In this document: positions 25,642-33,979 of the stretch, piece after piece | How positions within the stretch are numbered: position 1 is the first letter of the stretch | Layout: each line of letters starts with the position of its first letter | Notes under the pieces: generated by a model | Told to the model about the DNA's origin: nothing | The model's input: only the letters and a program-made list of their open reading frames with translations | Database searches by the model: none | Position numbers and translations under genes: made by a program | From: Candidatus Dojkabacteria bacterium UBA2022 | Lineage (GTDB): Bacteria > Patescibacteriota > Dojkabacteria > SC72 | DNA length: 64,000 nucleotides | Reading direction: 5' to 3' | NCBI GenBank assembly: GCA_002335495.1 | Contig: DDBW01000014.1 | Location: forward strand, 10,803 to 74,802

Positions 25642-27058
25642 GAATACCTAAAGATTTTGTAAAAGCAGGGGAGTGCCTTCCTTCAATCAAAATGGAAGCA
25701 CCCTTGAAGTTATCTTCTATATAACTAAGAAGCTCCTCCTCATTCTGTACATGATGAACGATCTCACCACCAAGGGTTTTAAATAAGGGATCGGTGGTAA
25801 CCAAGGGAATGCCTAGTTCGGTAAGTTTTGCAATCACCTTTTGATAAGACTCTTCTCTCTCATCTCCCAGTTCAAAAATTCCCAGCGAAGAAACCAGCTT
25901 CTTACTACCCTCAAAAGTATCCAGCAGCTCAATGGCGCTCAAAAACCCCTCTACGTTTGAGTTATAACTGTCGTTTAGAACGGTGTATTTTGGAAGGGAA
26001 TGGAGCGAAAGTTTACCCAATATAGGCTGAAGAGATGCCACACAATCACGAGCGTTCTCATAATCAACTCCCAACTTCCTTGCGATGACAATCGCAGGGA
26101 TGAGATTTAACAAAGTATGCCTACCCATTAAAAAGGTAGTATAATTCTCATCCATAGAATCTATCTTAAGGCTAAAGTCGGTTTTCCCATTAGTAACAGA
26201 GACCTGCTTAGGAATATAAGTAGCACTTAGATCCTCCAAACTGTATTTATGTATTGGAACCTTTGTATCAAGCCTTTCAATCAAACCTTTAGCTCCATCC
26301 CAGTCCAAGGATGCCAAGCCCATCTCAGAAGAGTGGGTAAGCATTTCAAGCTTAGTCTTCGCAATATTTTCTCTTGATCCAAAAAGCGAAAGATGTTGAT
26401 TACCAACAGCAGTTACCACTCCAATAGCCGGCTTAAATCTTCTGCAAAGCTTACCAATATCTCCCTTACGGTACGCACCCATTTCTGCAACAAAGTACTG
26501 AGTATATGGCTTTACCTGAAGAGCAATCTCCATCGCAATCCCAACCTCCGTATTTCTATTACCCCGAGTCTTTCCTGTTATAAATTGAGTAGAAAGAATC
26601 TGATGCAGATACTCTTTAACAGAACTCTTCCCATAAGAGCCGGTAATACCAATAATTTTAACCTTAGAAGCGTTAAGCTGCCTTTGAGCAAGATATATGT
26701 ATCGATATCTAAAAAGCCATGCAAGAGGAGAGGTGAGGAGAGCTCCAAGTATAGATGCTAACCTTACAAGTACTGGAAATAACAACAGGCTCCAATATGC
26801 TTCAAAGGAGAAAATTGAAAGGTATGCATAGAGGCTCAAAAAGAGAATATTGAATCCAAAAATAAGTAAATTTCGGGGGCTCTTGGCCGGAAGGGCAAAC
26901 CTTGGAAGAACCAAAGCCTTAAAAATTCCTTTACTTGTAACAAAGTCTCTATACCTATATAAAAGATACTCAGAAATCTGAAGATGCAAGATTGAAGGGA
27001 GGGTAAGTAGGGCAAAACCACCTCCGATTATGATTGAGAAAATAATTTCTAATATCAC
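25628..27058 (-). CDS. murF: MurF-like UDP-MurNAc-tripeptide:D-Ala-D-Ala ligase with N-terminal membrane region
   Basis: The 476-residue protein has three hydrophobic segments in its first 120 residues, which ordinary MurF lacks. It then has the Mur ligase fold: GITGSYGKSSVKE, the ATP-binding P-loop, near residue 140; GNRNTEVGIA; FVAEMGAYRKGDI; and VLNDSYNSNVEG in the C-terminal domain. MurF joins D-Ala-D-Ala to the UDP-MurNAc-tripeptide, so a membrane-tethered version would hand its product straight to MraY, encoded next to it. It starts four bases before the end of the hydrolase gene upstream, so the two are coupled. Confidence 0.87.
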   Translation of the reverse strand: MILEIIFSIIIGGGFALLTLPSILHLQISEYLLYRYRDFVTSKGIFKALVLPRFALPAKSPRNLLIFGFNILFLSLYAYLSIFSFEAYWSLLLFPVLVRLASILGALLTSPLAWLFRYRYIYLAQRQLNASKVKIIGITGSYGKSSVKEYLHQILSTQFITGKTRGNRNTEVGIAMEIALQVKPYTQYFVAEMGAYRKGDIGKLCRRFKPAIGVVTAVGNQHLSLFGSRENIAKTKLEMLTHSSEMGLASLDWDGAKGLIERLDTKVPIHKYSLEDLSATYIPKQVSVTNGKTDFSLKIDSMDENYTTFLMGRHTLLNLIPAIVIARKLGVDYENARDCVASLQPILGKLSLHSLPKYTVLNDSYNSNVEGFLSAIELLDTFEGSKKLVSSLGIFELGDEREESYQKVIAKLTELGIPLVTTDPLFKTLGGEIVHHVQNEEELLSYIEDNFKGASILIEGRHSPAFTKSLGILKAY

Positions 27059-27795
27059 TTTCTTTTCAAAAACAACTTAACATCCTCTGCAAAAACATCA
27101 GGGTAATATGCGGCAAGCTCATGTCCATATCCGCTATAAACCTTAAGAATAGATCGAGAAATACCTCGGTTTAGAATATATGCCTGGTATAAAGGAGTAT
27201 CGATATCATCAACGCCCCAGATTATCAGAGTATCTGCAGTTATATTCTTAAGCTTATCGCTCTGATCACTACTTGTAACTTTTACAAAATTGCTCTGCAA
27301 GTGCTCAAGCTTAAGATATTCAGAAGCGGGATGAAACACTCTGTAATACAATCTTCTTAGACTCTTAAACCTCTTTAAAAACTTCTTTAGACTCCTCTCA
27401 CTTACAGGAGGTACATCTTGATAACTCTTACCCTCTCTTCTATATGAGGGAGCACTTAACACTAATTTCTTAATTAGTTTAGTTGTGGAAGCAAGATAGA
27501 CGCCCAAAGTCCCACCAAAGGAGTGCCCGATATAGTTTGTAGGTTGTTTAATTACAGCTTTAATAAAACACACCAAATGGCTGGCATACTCATCAGTTCC
27601 CCAGTCTGGATCAGGATTCTCACTATCGCCACGACCTGGCATATCAATAAGGTAGCATTTAAAATCACCAGCTAGATGCGCGGCAAGTTTTCTAAGGCTA
27701 TTTCTGGTACCACTCCACCCATGCACCAAAAGCAAAGGTTCACCATTTCCTATAACCTCGTAACTAACCTTTTTTCCGTTTACTTCTACAACCAT
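27055..27795 (-). CDS. Alpha/beta hydrolase
   Basis: A 246-residue alpha/beta hydrolase with the oxyanion motif LLVHGWSG, DMPGRGDS, the nucleophile elbow GHSFGG, the acid WGVDDID and the final GYGHE with the catalytic His. No signal peptide is seen, so it is cytoplasmic. The natural ester or amide substrate cannot be told. It overlaps murF by four bases. Its start is unusual: TATAAT lies on the minus strand at 27806-27801, five bases from the ATG, so the mRNA would begin at or beside the start codon. The region upstream is shared with the divergent rRNA methyltransferase. Confidence 0.85.
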   Translation of the reverse strand: MVVEVNGKKVSYEVIGNGEPLLLVHGWSGTRNSLRKLAAHLAGDFKCYLIDMPGRGDSENPDPDWGTDEYASHLVCFIKAVIKQPTNYIGHSFGGTLGVYLASTTKLIKKLVLSAPSYRREGKSYQDVPPVSERSLKKFLKRFKSLRRLYYRVFHPASEYLKLEHLQSNFVKVTSSDQSDKLKNITADTLIIWGVDDIDTPLYQAYILNRGISRSILKVYSGYGHELAAYYPDVFAEDVKLFLKRK

Positions 27796-27800
27796 GCTAA

Positions 27801-27844
27801 ATTATATCAAAATAACGGTGGATGAATTATATTTAATGTATAAT
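27801..27844. promoter_or_regulatory. Divergent promoter pair between hydrolase and rRNA methyltransferase
   Basis: TATAAT on the minus strand at 27806-27801 serves the hydrolase (ATG at 27795), and TATAAT on the plus strand at 27839-27844 serves the methyltransferase (ATG at 27850). Each box sits five bases from its start codon, so both transcripts look leaderless. Confidence 0.5.
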
Positions 27845-27849
27845 TAAGC

Positions 27850-28707
27850 ATGGTTGAATATTCGCAAAACTTTCTACTCGATAGAAATTTGGTAAGAAAA
27901 TTAATTAATAAGTCAGATATCTCAGAAGGAGATCTCGTACTGGATATAGGAGCAGGAGAGGGGATAATCACTAGAGAAATTTTGAGGAAAGTAGGGGAGA
28001 ATGGGAAAGTAATTGCCGTTGAGATAGATCGCGATGCAGTATCAATACTAGAAGACCTCTTTAGTGACTACCCTCAAGTTGATATCACTAAAGAAGATAT
28101 AAAAAATTATCAACTCCCTCAAGAAAAGTTTAAAGTTTTCTCAAATATTCCCTTCAACTTAACGTCAGAGATAATGAACAAACTTCTGTTTACCCAGAAC
28201 GGTTTTACAACGGGAAATATTGTAATGCAGAAGGAGGCTGCCTTTATGTACGGAGGAGATCAGATAAGAGAACCAAACACCCTTAAATCGATACAAGCAA
28301 ACCCATTCTATGAATTTTCACTTGCATACCACTTCCACCCAGCAGATTTCATTCCACAGCCGAGGGTGGATATAGTACTCTTGAATATAAGAAAAAGATT
28401 ACATCCTCTAATTCCAGAGAATCAAAAAGTTGATTACTTAAATTTCACTTCATTCCTAGCTCAAGATAGATATTCAGAAGGAAGGTGGAGAAAGCTGTTC
28501 ACCAAAAAACAACTAGATTTCATGCGAAAGAGCTACGGCCTAATGGATAAAGGGATTTCATCACAACAGACAACATCTTTAATAAAAGCCTTTAATAGCT
28601 TTGTAAGTTACACTCCGTTACCCCAGAAAGAGCTTGTAACGGATGCCTATATGCGTCATAAACAACAAGCATCAAAACTCCAAAAGCAGACCATAACCAG
28701 CGTTTAG
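27850..28707 (+). CDS. Erm-type rRNA adenine N6-dimethyltransferase
   Basis: The protein has 285 residues. The AdoMet motif LDIGAGEGIITREI, the DNA/RNA methylase motif NIPFNLTSEI, and SQNFLLD at the N-terminus place it in the KsgA/Erm family. Two features favour Erm: NIPF rather than KsgA's NLPY, and the C-terminal KLFTKKQLDFMRK followed by a SxIKAFNSFVSY-like end, which match the Erm C-terminal region. Erm methylates A2058 of 23S rRNA and can give resistance to macrolides, lincosamides and streptogramin B. No leader peptide precedes it. Whether this chromosomal copy replaces KsgA or acts on 23S rRNA is undecided. It lies immediately upstream of the mraZ cluster. Confidence 0.82.
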   Translation: MVEYSQNFLLDRNLVRKLINKSDISEGDLVLDIGAGEGIITREILRKVGENGKVIAVEIDRDAVSILEDLFSDYPQVDITKEDIKNYQLPQEKFKVFSNIPFNLTSEIMNKLLFTQNGFTTGNIVMQKEAAFMYGGDQIREPNTLKSIQANPFYEFSLAYHFHPADFIPQPRVDIVLLNIRKRLHPLIPENQKVDYLNFTSFLAQDRYSEGRWRKLFTKKQLDFMRKSYGLMDKGISSQQTTSLIKAFNSFVSYTPLPQKELVTDAYMRHKQQASKLQKQTITSV

Positions 28708-28769
28708 CATAACAGCTCAACCCCATAACATTATTTTCCTAATATATTCCACCCTGTAGCATTATTCAC

Positions 28770-28798
28770 TTGACCCTTATTTCCTCCGATGATAGATT
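28770..28798 (+). promoter_or_regulatory. Promoter of the mraZ-rsmH-ftsL-ftsI cluster
   Basis: TTGACC at 28770-28775, a 17-base spacer and TAGATT at 28793-28798. Transcription would begin near 28805, within the repeat block described next. Confidence 0.55.
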
Positions 28799-28800
28799 AA

Positions 28801-28826
28801 TGGTGAATAGTGGTGACGCGTGGTGA
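28801..28826 (+). promoter_or_regulatory. Three TGGTGA repeats at 10-bp spacing, probable MraZ operator
   Basis: TGGTGA occurs at 28801-28806, 28811-28816 and 28821-28826, so the copies fall on one face of the helix. MraZ proteins bind short direct repeats with this spacing in front of their own operon (TGGG-type repeats in Escherichia coli). The repeats cover the expected start of transcription, which suits autorepression. Confidence 0.7.
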
Positions 28827-28846
28827 AAGATGATAGAATTAAAAAT

Positions 28847-29290
28847 ATGATTATAGGAGAGTACAAAAGTAAAGTAGGAGAGAAGAAAAGAATCGCTATT
28901 CCAAAGAAATTTAGAAATGAGATTGGAAACAAACTCATTCTAACCAGAGGATACGAAAACTGTCTGGTCCTAGTTAGCGAAGACCAATGGAAAGGAATCG
29001 CATCCGAGGTGCTAAATGGCTCTTTTATAAACAGGGATATCAGAGATACCAGCAGATTCTTAGTAGGTAGTGCAACAGAGGTAGAGCCAGATGCACAGGG
29101 AAGAATAGTTATACCCCAACCTTTATATGAGCATGCTCATCTAGAAGACGAAGTCACTTTTTTGGGACTTGGTAACTGGATCGAGATATGGTCATCACAA
29201 GAGTGGGAGAAAAGACTTTCATACCTACAAGAGAACGGAGATCAGATTGCCCAGGAAATAACAAAGTTAAACAGCAAAAATAATGGATAA
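28847..29290 (+). CDS. mraZ: Transcriptional regulator MraZ
   Basis: MraZ is an AbrB-like ring-forming DNA-binding protein that heads the division and cell wall cluster. I start it at the ATG at 28847: it gives MIIGEYKSKVGEKKRIAIP, the family's canonical beginning, and leaves the TGGTGA repeats in the upstream region. A GTG at 28820 would add nine residues. Two AbrB-like half-domains are visible, the second with DAQGRIVIPQPLYEHA. The 147-residue length is normal. It overlaps rsmH by eight bases. Confidence 0.93.
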   Translation: MIIGEYKSKVGEKKRIAIPKKFRNEIGNKLILTRGYENCLVLVSEDQWKGIASEVLNGSFINRDIRDTSRFLVGSATEVEPDAQGRIVIPQPLYEHAHLEDEVTFLGLGNWIEIWSSQEWEKRLSYLQENGDQIAQEITKLNSKNNG

Positions 29291-30167
29291 AGGATATCAC
29301 ATACCGGTACTTTTGAATGAATGTATTGAGAGCTTAAACCTAAAGCCAGAGGGGAAGTACATAGATTGTACCCTTGGGGAAGCAGGACACAGCAGCAAGA
29401 TATACTCAAAATTAAGTAAGGAAGGCATCCTTTTAAGTATTGATCAGGACATAAGTGCAATTAACTTTGTAAAAGAGAAGTTCGCAAAAGAGCTCTCAGA
29501 AGGCAATTGGATAATCAAGAAAGGTAATTTTGAGAAGATAACTCAACTTACAAACGAAGCTGGTATTAAAAGTGTAGATGGAATTCTAATGGACCTTGGT
29601 CTCTCATCAAGACAACTTGAAGAGAAAGGCAGAGGCTTCAGTTATAAAAATGCTGAAGAATCCTTAGACATGAGAATGGATAATGAGATGGGAGTAACCG
29701 CATTGGATCTTGTAAAAGTTCTAAATGCAACCGAGCTTGAAAAATTATTCAGAATCTATGGAGAGGAAAGATTCGCCAAAAGAATAGCCATCGAAATTAA
29801 ACGAAACGATATCCAAACAGTTGGAGATCTCACAAGCCTTATCTACAGAGTTGTGCCGGCAACTTCCCGTAGGGAGGACAGTCATCATCCTGCACGCAGG
29901 GTCTTTCAGGCCCTGCGCATAGCAGTGAATGACGAAATCAATGTCCTTAAACGAGGATTAGATAGCGCTTATGAGCTCTTAAACAAAGGGGGAAGACTTG
30001 TAATTATAACCTTCCACTCCTTAGAAGATAGGGAAGTTAAAAGATTCTTTGACGATAAATCTGAAAAGAATAACTCCAAAATCTTTGAAGTGATACTGCC
30101 CAGTACTTCAGAGGTTGAGGAGAACAATAGATCCCGAAGCGCAAAGTTAAGAGTATTAGAAAAATAA
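29283..30167 (+). CDS. rsmH: 16S rRNA (cytosine-N4) methyltransferase RsmH
   Basis: RsmH methylates C1402 of 16S rRNA. Its 294 residues show the family's start (HIPVLLNECIESLNL), the AdoMet loop YIDCTLGEAGHS, DGILMDLGLSSRQLEE, RGFSY with DMRMDN, and the C-terminal ITFHSLEDREVKRFF. It follows mraZ with an eight-base overlap, the usual mraZ-mraW order, and is followed by the ftsL-like gene after 18 bases. Confidence 0.96.
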   Translation: MDKGYHIPVLLNECIESLNLKPEGKYIDCTLGEAGHSSKIYSKLSKEGILLSIDQDISAINFVKEKFAKELSEGNWIIKKGNFEKITQLTNEAGIKSVDGILMDLGLSSRQLEEKGRGFSYKNAEESLDMRMDNEMGVTALDLVKVLNATELEKLFRIYGEERFAKRIAIEIKRNDIQTVGDLTSLIYRVVPATSRREDSHHPARRVFQALRIAVNDEINVLKRGLDSAYELLNKGGRLVIITFHSLEDREVKRFFDDKSEKNNSKIFEVILPSTSEVEENNRSRSAKLRVLEK

Positions 30168-30185
30168 AATAATGACACTGCCCGA

Positions 30186-30530
30186 ATGTCAGAAGCCACA
30201 AAAAGAAAACTTAGACAATCAATGCAAGGAAGTTCTGAGACAACTACCTCATCAATAATTATCAGACTCTTCCTCCTAACTCTATTTGTATTCTTAGGAG
30301 TTCAGATTGCAATCAATGCCATTTTAAGCCCTATGGGAATCCAGCTTGAGGCATACAATGTCGAAAAGACCAGACTTCTCGAAGAGAACAGAGCTCTCGA
30401 ACAAACCCTTGCTAATATGGGATCTATAAAAGCCCTAAACCATCTTTCTGAAAAGAAGTTGTCGCTCAAGCAAGCCCAAACCAAGCAGATTGTTTACATA
30501 ACAGATACGACTCTACGTGCTGAGAGATGA
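30186..30530 (+). CDS. ftsL: FtsL/DivIC-like division protein
   Basis: A 114-residue bitopic membrane protein: a short cytoplasmic N-terminus, one membrane segment (residues about 24-48, IIIRLFLLTLFVFLGVQIAI), and a periplasmic coiled coil with heptad-like leucines (EKTRLLEENRALEQTLANM). This is the layout of FtsL and DivIC, which link FtsQ/DivIB to FtsW and FtsI. Identity is by topology and position between rsmH and ftsI rather than sequence. It overlaps ftsI by four bases. Confidence 0.8.
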   Translation: MSEATKRKLRQSMQGSSETTTSSIIIRLFLLTLFVFLGVQIAINAILSPMGIQLEAYNVEKTRLLEENRALEQTLANMGSIKALNHLSEKKLSLKQAQTKQIVYITDTTLRAER

Positions 30531-32317
30531 GAACATACTCTGCAAGATCAATAATTGGAAGTAATACTTCTAAACGGAAAGTTATCCAACCACAAATCAT
30601 CATAGCCGCACTAATGACTATCCTTGGAGTTGGAATCCTTGCACAAGGCTTTAGATGGCAAATTCTTGAAGCAGACAGATTCAAAACCCTTGCCAGGTCT
30701 CAGTACATGGAAAACCAAAGACAGCCAACCAGCCGTGGGATTATCTACGCAGCAGACTCAACTGTACTCGCAGTGGACCAGCCAGTTTGGGGGGTATACG
30801 CAAGCTTAAGCAACGACGGCAGAGAAAGAGATCTGTTTTTTAAACATAAAGACAAATATGTATCTACTATATCTGGCATACTAAATGTATCCACAGAAGA
30901 CCTTTCAGAGAAAATAACAGAGAAATTTATGTTCTTCAAAATTCTTAGCGGAGTATCAGCAGATAAAAAAGCTGCTCTTGAGCAGGCAAACATCTTCGGC
31001 GAAGGCACCGAGGGATTTGGATTATATTTCGAACGAGAAGAGAAAAGAATATACCCAAATATGAATCTTGCGTCACATCTTCTGGGATTCATAGGTAAAA
31101 ATTCTGACGGAGAAGATGTTGGTCAGTACGGTCTAGAAGGCTTCTACTTCGGAGACATTACAGGACAGGAGGGTTACACCTACGAAGAGAAAGACTCACA
31201 AGGGAATGTAATATTAACGGCAGAGTATGAACCTATCCTTCCAAGACAAGGAAAAAGTTTCAAAATGACAATAGTTCCTTCAATTCAACAGAAAGTAGAA
31301 AAGATCCTTAAAGAAGGGGTCGCAAAAAATCAAGCTAAAAGCGGAAGCGCAATTATTATGGATCCAAACACCGGAGCAATTATTGCCATGGCCAACTACC
31401 CAGACTACAACCCCAACGAATACTGGAAAGTAACTGACCCGTGGATATTCAAAAACAAAGCTATTTCAGACGTATATGAGTATGGCTCGGTACATAAGCC
31501 CCTAACCGTGGCCATCGGATTGGAATCAGGCAAAGTTAAAGACGACTACATATGCAACGATGCAACAGGAAGCTTTAAACTGTACGATAAAACAATATAC
31601 ACATGGAATAAGCAGGCAAACGGAAAACTCAGTCTCGGAGGAATGTTAGAGAAATCAAACAACCCATGTATCGCACAGGTAGCTCTGGAAACAGGACACG
31701 AATACTACTATCCAAAGCTTAAGGAGTTCGGAATAGGATCCGTAATTGGAGTTGGACTCCAAGACGAAGCCACCGGATCACTAATGCCGTATGAAATGTG
31801 GACGAAGCTTGATCTAGCGGTTGCCTCATTCGGACAATCAATTGCAGCAACCCCCCTACAAGTACTATCAGCAGTAAGTGCCATTGCAAATGAAGGAAAT
31901 AGAATGCGACCATACATTATCTCAGAAGTTCAAGAGGCAGATGATACTATTAAATATAAACCACAGGTCGCATCAACTCCGATATCAGAAGAAACGGCTA
32001 AGAAAGTAGCGAAGATGATGGAGGGAGTTGTGAGAGTAGGAGAGTCACGCTTCTTTTTCAACCGCGATGTACCACAGTACAGTATAGGAGGAAAAACAGG
32101 TACGGCCCAGATACCAAGAAAAGATAAGGCAGGATACTACGATGATAGAACTAACACGACCTTTGTAGGTTTCTCTCCAGTAGAAAACGCACAAATGATA
32201 ATGTTAGTAAGACTTGAGGAACCTAAGTTGAACACCTTCTCAGCTTCTACCGCAGTACCTGTGTGGATAGACATATTCAGAGCCGTAGCTGATGACCTGG
32301 AAATCCCTAAGAAATAA
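30527..32317 (+). CDS. ftsI: Class B penicillin-binding protein FtsI (PBP2-type transpeptidase)
   Basis: The septal transpeptidase that cross-links glycan strands together with FtsW. One membrane segment (residues about 20-42) is followed by the PBP dimer domain and the transpeptidase domain with all three active-site motifs: S321-x-x-K324 (SVHK), SNN at 377-379 and KTG at 523-525 (GGKTGTAQ). The length, 596 residues, is standard, and there are no PASTA repeats. It is the last gene of the mraZ cluster; the opposite-strand gene ends two bases after it. Confidence 0.93.
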   Translation: MRTYSARSIIGSNTSKRKVIQPQIIIAALMTILGVGILAQGFRWQILEADRFKTLARSQYMENQRQPTSRGIIYAADSTVLAVDQPVWGVYASLSNDGRERDLFFKHKDKYVSTISGILNVSTEDLSEKITEKFMFFKILSGVSADKKAALEQANIFGEGTEGFGLYFEREEKRIYPNMNLASHLLGFIGKNSDGEDVGQYGLEGFYFGDITGQEGYTYEEKDSQGNVILTAEYEPILPRQGKSFKMTIVPSIQQKVEKILKEGVAKNQAKSGSAIIMDPNTGAIIAMANYPDYNPNEYWKVTDPWIFKNKAISDVYEYGSVHKPLTVAIGLESGKVKDDYICNDATGSFKLYDKTIYTWNKQANGKLSLGGMLEKSNNPCIAQVALETGHEYYYPKLKEFGIGSVIGVGLQDEATGSLMPYEMWTKLDLAVASFGQSIAATPLQVLSAVSAIANEGNRMRPYIISEVQEADDTIKYKPQVASTPISEETAKKVAKMMEGVVRVGESRFFFNRDVPQYSIGGKTGTAQIPRKDKAGYYDDRTNTTFVGFSPVENAQMIMLVRLEEPKLNTFSASTAVPVWIDIFRAVADDLEIPKK

Positions 32318-32318
32318 A

Positions 32319-33071
32319 CTACTTACAAACTTTATCCGTTGAGCATCTAGAGACCCCCTCTACGCAACGGCATAGATTACACTTATCCGTACTAATGTAG
32401 TTATCTCCATCATTATATACTTTACTATTGTACAAACAGATATCAGCAGCAGATTTATCACCATCTTCAGTCTGATATACAAGCTTAAAATCTTCAGCAG
32501 TAGATATGTCAAACTTAGATATTTTATATGTTAAAGTCACAGTACAAGGCTGAGTGTAAAGACTCTCAATTGTGTTAACCACATTCAAAAGCGTAAGCAC
32601 TCCATTTTGAAAGTTATAAAGACCGATTTGGGCAGGAACTTTCCCACCCTCAGTACACAACTGAGACTGTTGCAATTGAACATCAATCTTTTTATCCCCC
32701 GTCACTACAGACGCAAAAGAAGTCCCCAATGGCTTACCCAAAAGTTCCGCGGAAACTCCAGACGCAAAGTATTTAGCCTCAAACGTAAGGTTAGATCTTA
32801 CGAAATCGTTGATAGTTAATTCATCTCTAATATCCTCTCCCTTATTTTCATTACAAATCACTTTCCCCTTTGTACAGTAACAGGTTTGAGAGTCATTCTC
32901 GGAAACAACAGCTCCAGATTCATAAAAGCGAAAATCCTTAAAACATGAACCAGGAGCAAGCGCTCCTTTTGAAGCAGAAATTATTGTAAATAAACCAAGC
33001 ACAGTAAACGCGATTGACAGTAGAATGAGCGAAACCCGCTGGCCTCCATTTTCCATACCCAAGTTTACCAT
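32319..33071 (-). CDS. Secreted or membrane-anchored Cys-rich protein with VWC-like motifs
   Basis: The 250-residue product has one hydrophobic segment (residues about 13-34) and then an extracellular region. Two cysteine clusters flank a central domain: the first, near residues 43-70, reads CFKDFRFYESG then CYCTKGKVIC; the second, at the C-terminus, reads CLYNSKVYNDGD then CNLCRCVEGVSRC. Both follow the eukaryotic von Willebrand type C pattern C-x-x-x-x-x-x-Y-x-x-G ... C-x-C-x-x-G-x-x-x-C. The middle is a beta-rich domain of about 130 residues I cannot name. Disulfides are likely, so an oxidising exterior is implied. It is convergent with ftsI. Confidence 0.65.
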   Translation of the reverse strand: MVNLGMENGGQRVSLILLSIAFTVLGLFTIISASKGALAPGSCFKDFRFYESGAVVSENDSQTCYCTKGKVICNENKGEDIRDELTINDFVRSNLTFEAKYFASGVSAELLGKPLGTSFASVVTGDKKIDVQLQQSQLCTEGGKVPAQIGLYNFQNGVLTLLNVVNTIESLYTQPCTVTLTYKISKFDISTAEDFKLVYQTEDGDKSAADICLYNSKVYNDGDNYISTDKCNLCRCVEGVSRCSTDKVCK

Positions 33072-33097
33072 CCTTTAGAGTATGCTACAATTGACGC

Positions 33098-33979
33098 ATG
33101 ACAGACTCACATGCACACCTATGCTTTCCAGAAGGAAAAGCGAACTTAACACAAATTATAGATGAATTCGAGCAGGGAGGAGGAGAGTACATTCTCAATG
33201 TTGGACACTCACCAGAAACCAACCTTGAGACATTGAATATTCATAACAGCCTGAAAAATAACAAGGTGAAAGTTTTGAGCGCACTAGGCATACATCCGGA
33301 ATACGTTAAAGAGACAATATCGATTGATATAGACAGGTATAAGCAGATGCGTAAAACCGTTGATGCATATAGAGAGCTCGTAGAGAAAAATGCGAATGAA
33401 ATTGCAGCCATTGGAGAGTGCGGCCTAGACTACTACCATATTAAAAACGACCCCAGCATATCAGAAGAGGAGCTAGAAGAGATAAAAGAGCTTCAAAAAA
33501 ACCTCTTCAAAGAGCATGTCGAGATCGCCCTAAAACACCAAAAACCTCTAACCATCCACGTACGAGATCTTCCTGGTGAGAACGATTGTATTGAGGATGC
33601 ATTAAAAATTGTTTCGCAAATCGGAGAAGGGAAGGTACGAGGAAGCTTTCACAGCTATACCCAAGCTCCTTCATACATAACAGAAATCATAGGATTAGGA
33701 TTCTACATTGGAGTAAACGGAATTGTTACATACCCCAAAGCTGAAAATGTTAGGGAGATTGTAAAGTTAGTCCCCACAAACAGAATTCTGCTGGAAACAG
33801 ATACCCCTTTGCTTCCCCCGCAACGAATTAGAAGTAACAAGAAGTATTGGAGAAACTACGGTGCGCCATATGACATTAAAGAGATTGCCGAAACGGTGGC
33901 AAAAGTGAAGGAGGGCTCAGTAGAAGAGATTATCAAAACAACTACAGAGAACTTTAAGCGACTATTCCTTGTCGACTAA
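33098..33979 (+). CDS. tatD: TatD family metal-dependent hydrolase
   Basis: The 293-residue protein begins MTDSHAHLCF, the HxH metal site of TatD hydrolases, and has ALGIHPEY, IGECGLDYY, LTIHVRD, FHSYTQ and LLETDTPLLPP in the order typical of the family. These enzymes act as DNases or RNases in repair and quality control. A TATGCT lies 11 bases before the ATG with no Shine-Dalgarno site. Its end overlaps the end of rsmI on the other strand by 18 bases. Confidence 0.92.
   Translation: MTDSHAHLCFPEGKANLTQIIDEFEQGGGEYILNVGHSPETNLETLNIHNSLKNNKVKVLSALGIHPEYVKETISIDIDRYKQMRKTVDAYRELVEKNANEIAAIGECGLDYYHIKNDPSISEEELEEIKELQKNLFKEHVEIALKHQKPLTIHVRDLPGENDCIEDALKIVSQIGEGKVRGSFHSYTQAPSYITEIIGLGFYIGVNGIVTYPKAENVREIVKLVPTNRILLETDTPLLPPQRIRSNKKYWRNYGAPYDIKEIAETVAKVKEGSVEEIIKTTTENFKRLFLVD

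Noticed and set aside
28820..28846. The upstream GTG start for mraZ.
   Set aside because: It would put coding sequence over the third TGGTGA repeat and add residues absent from the family; the ATG at 28847 gives the canonical N-terminus.
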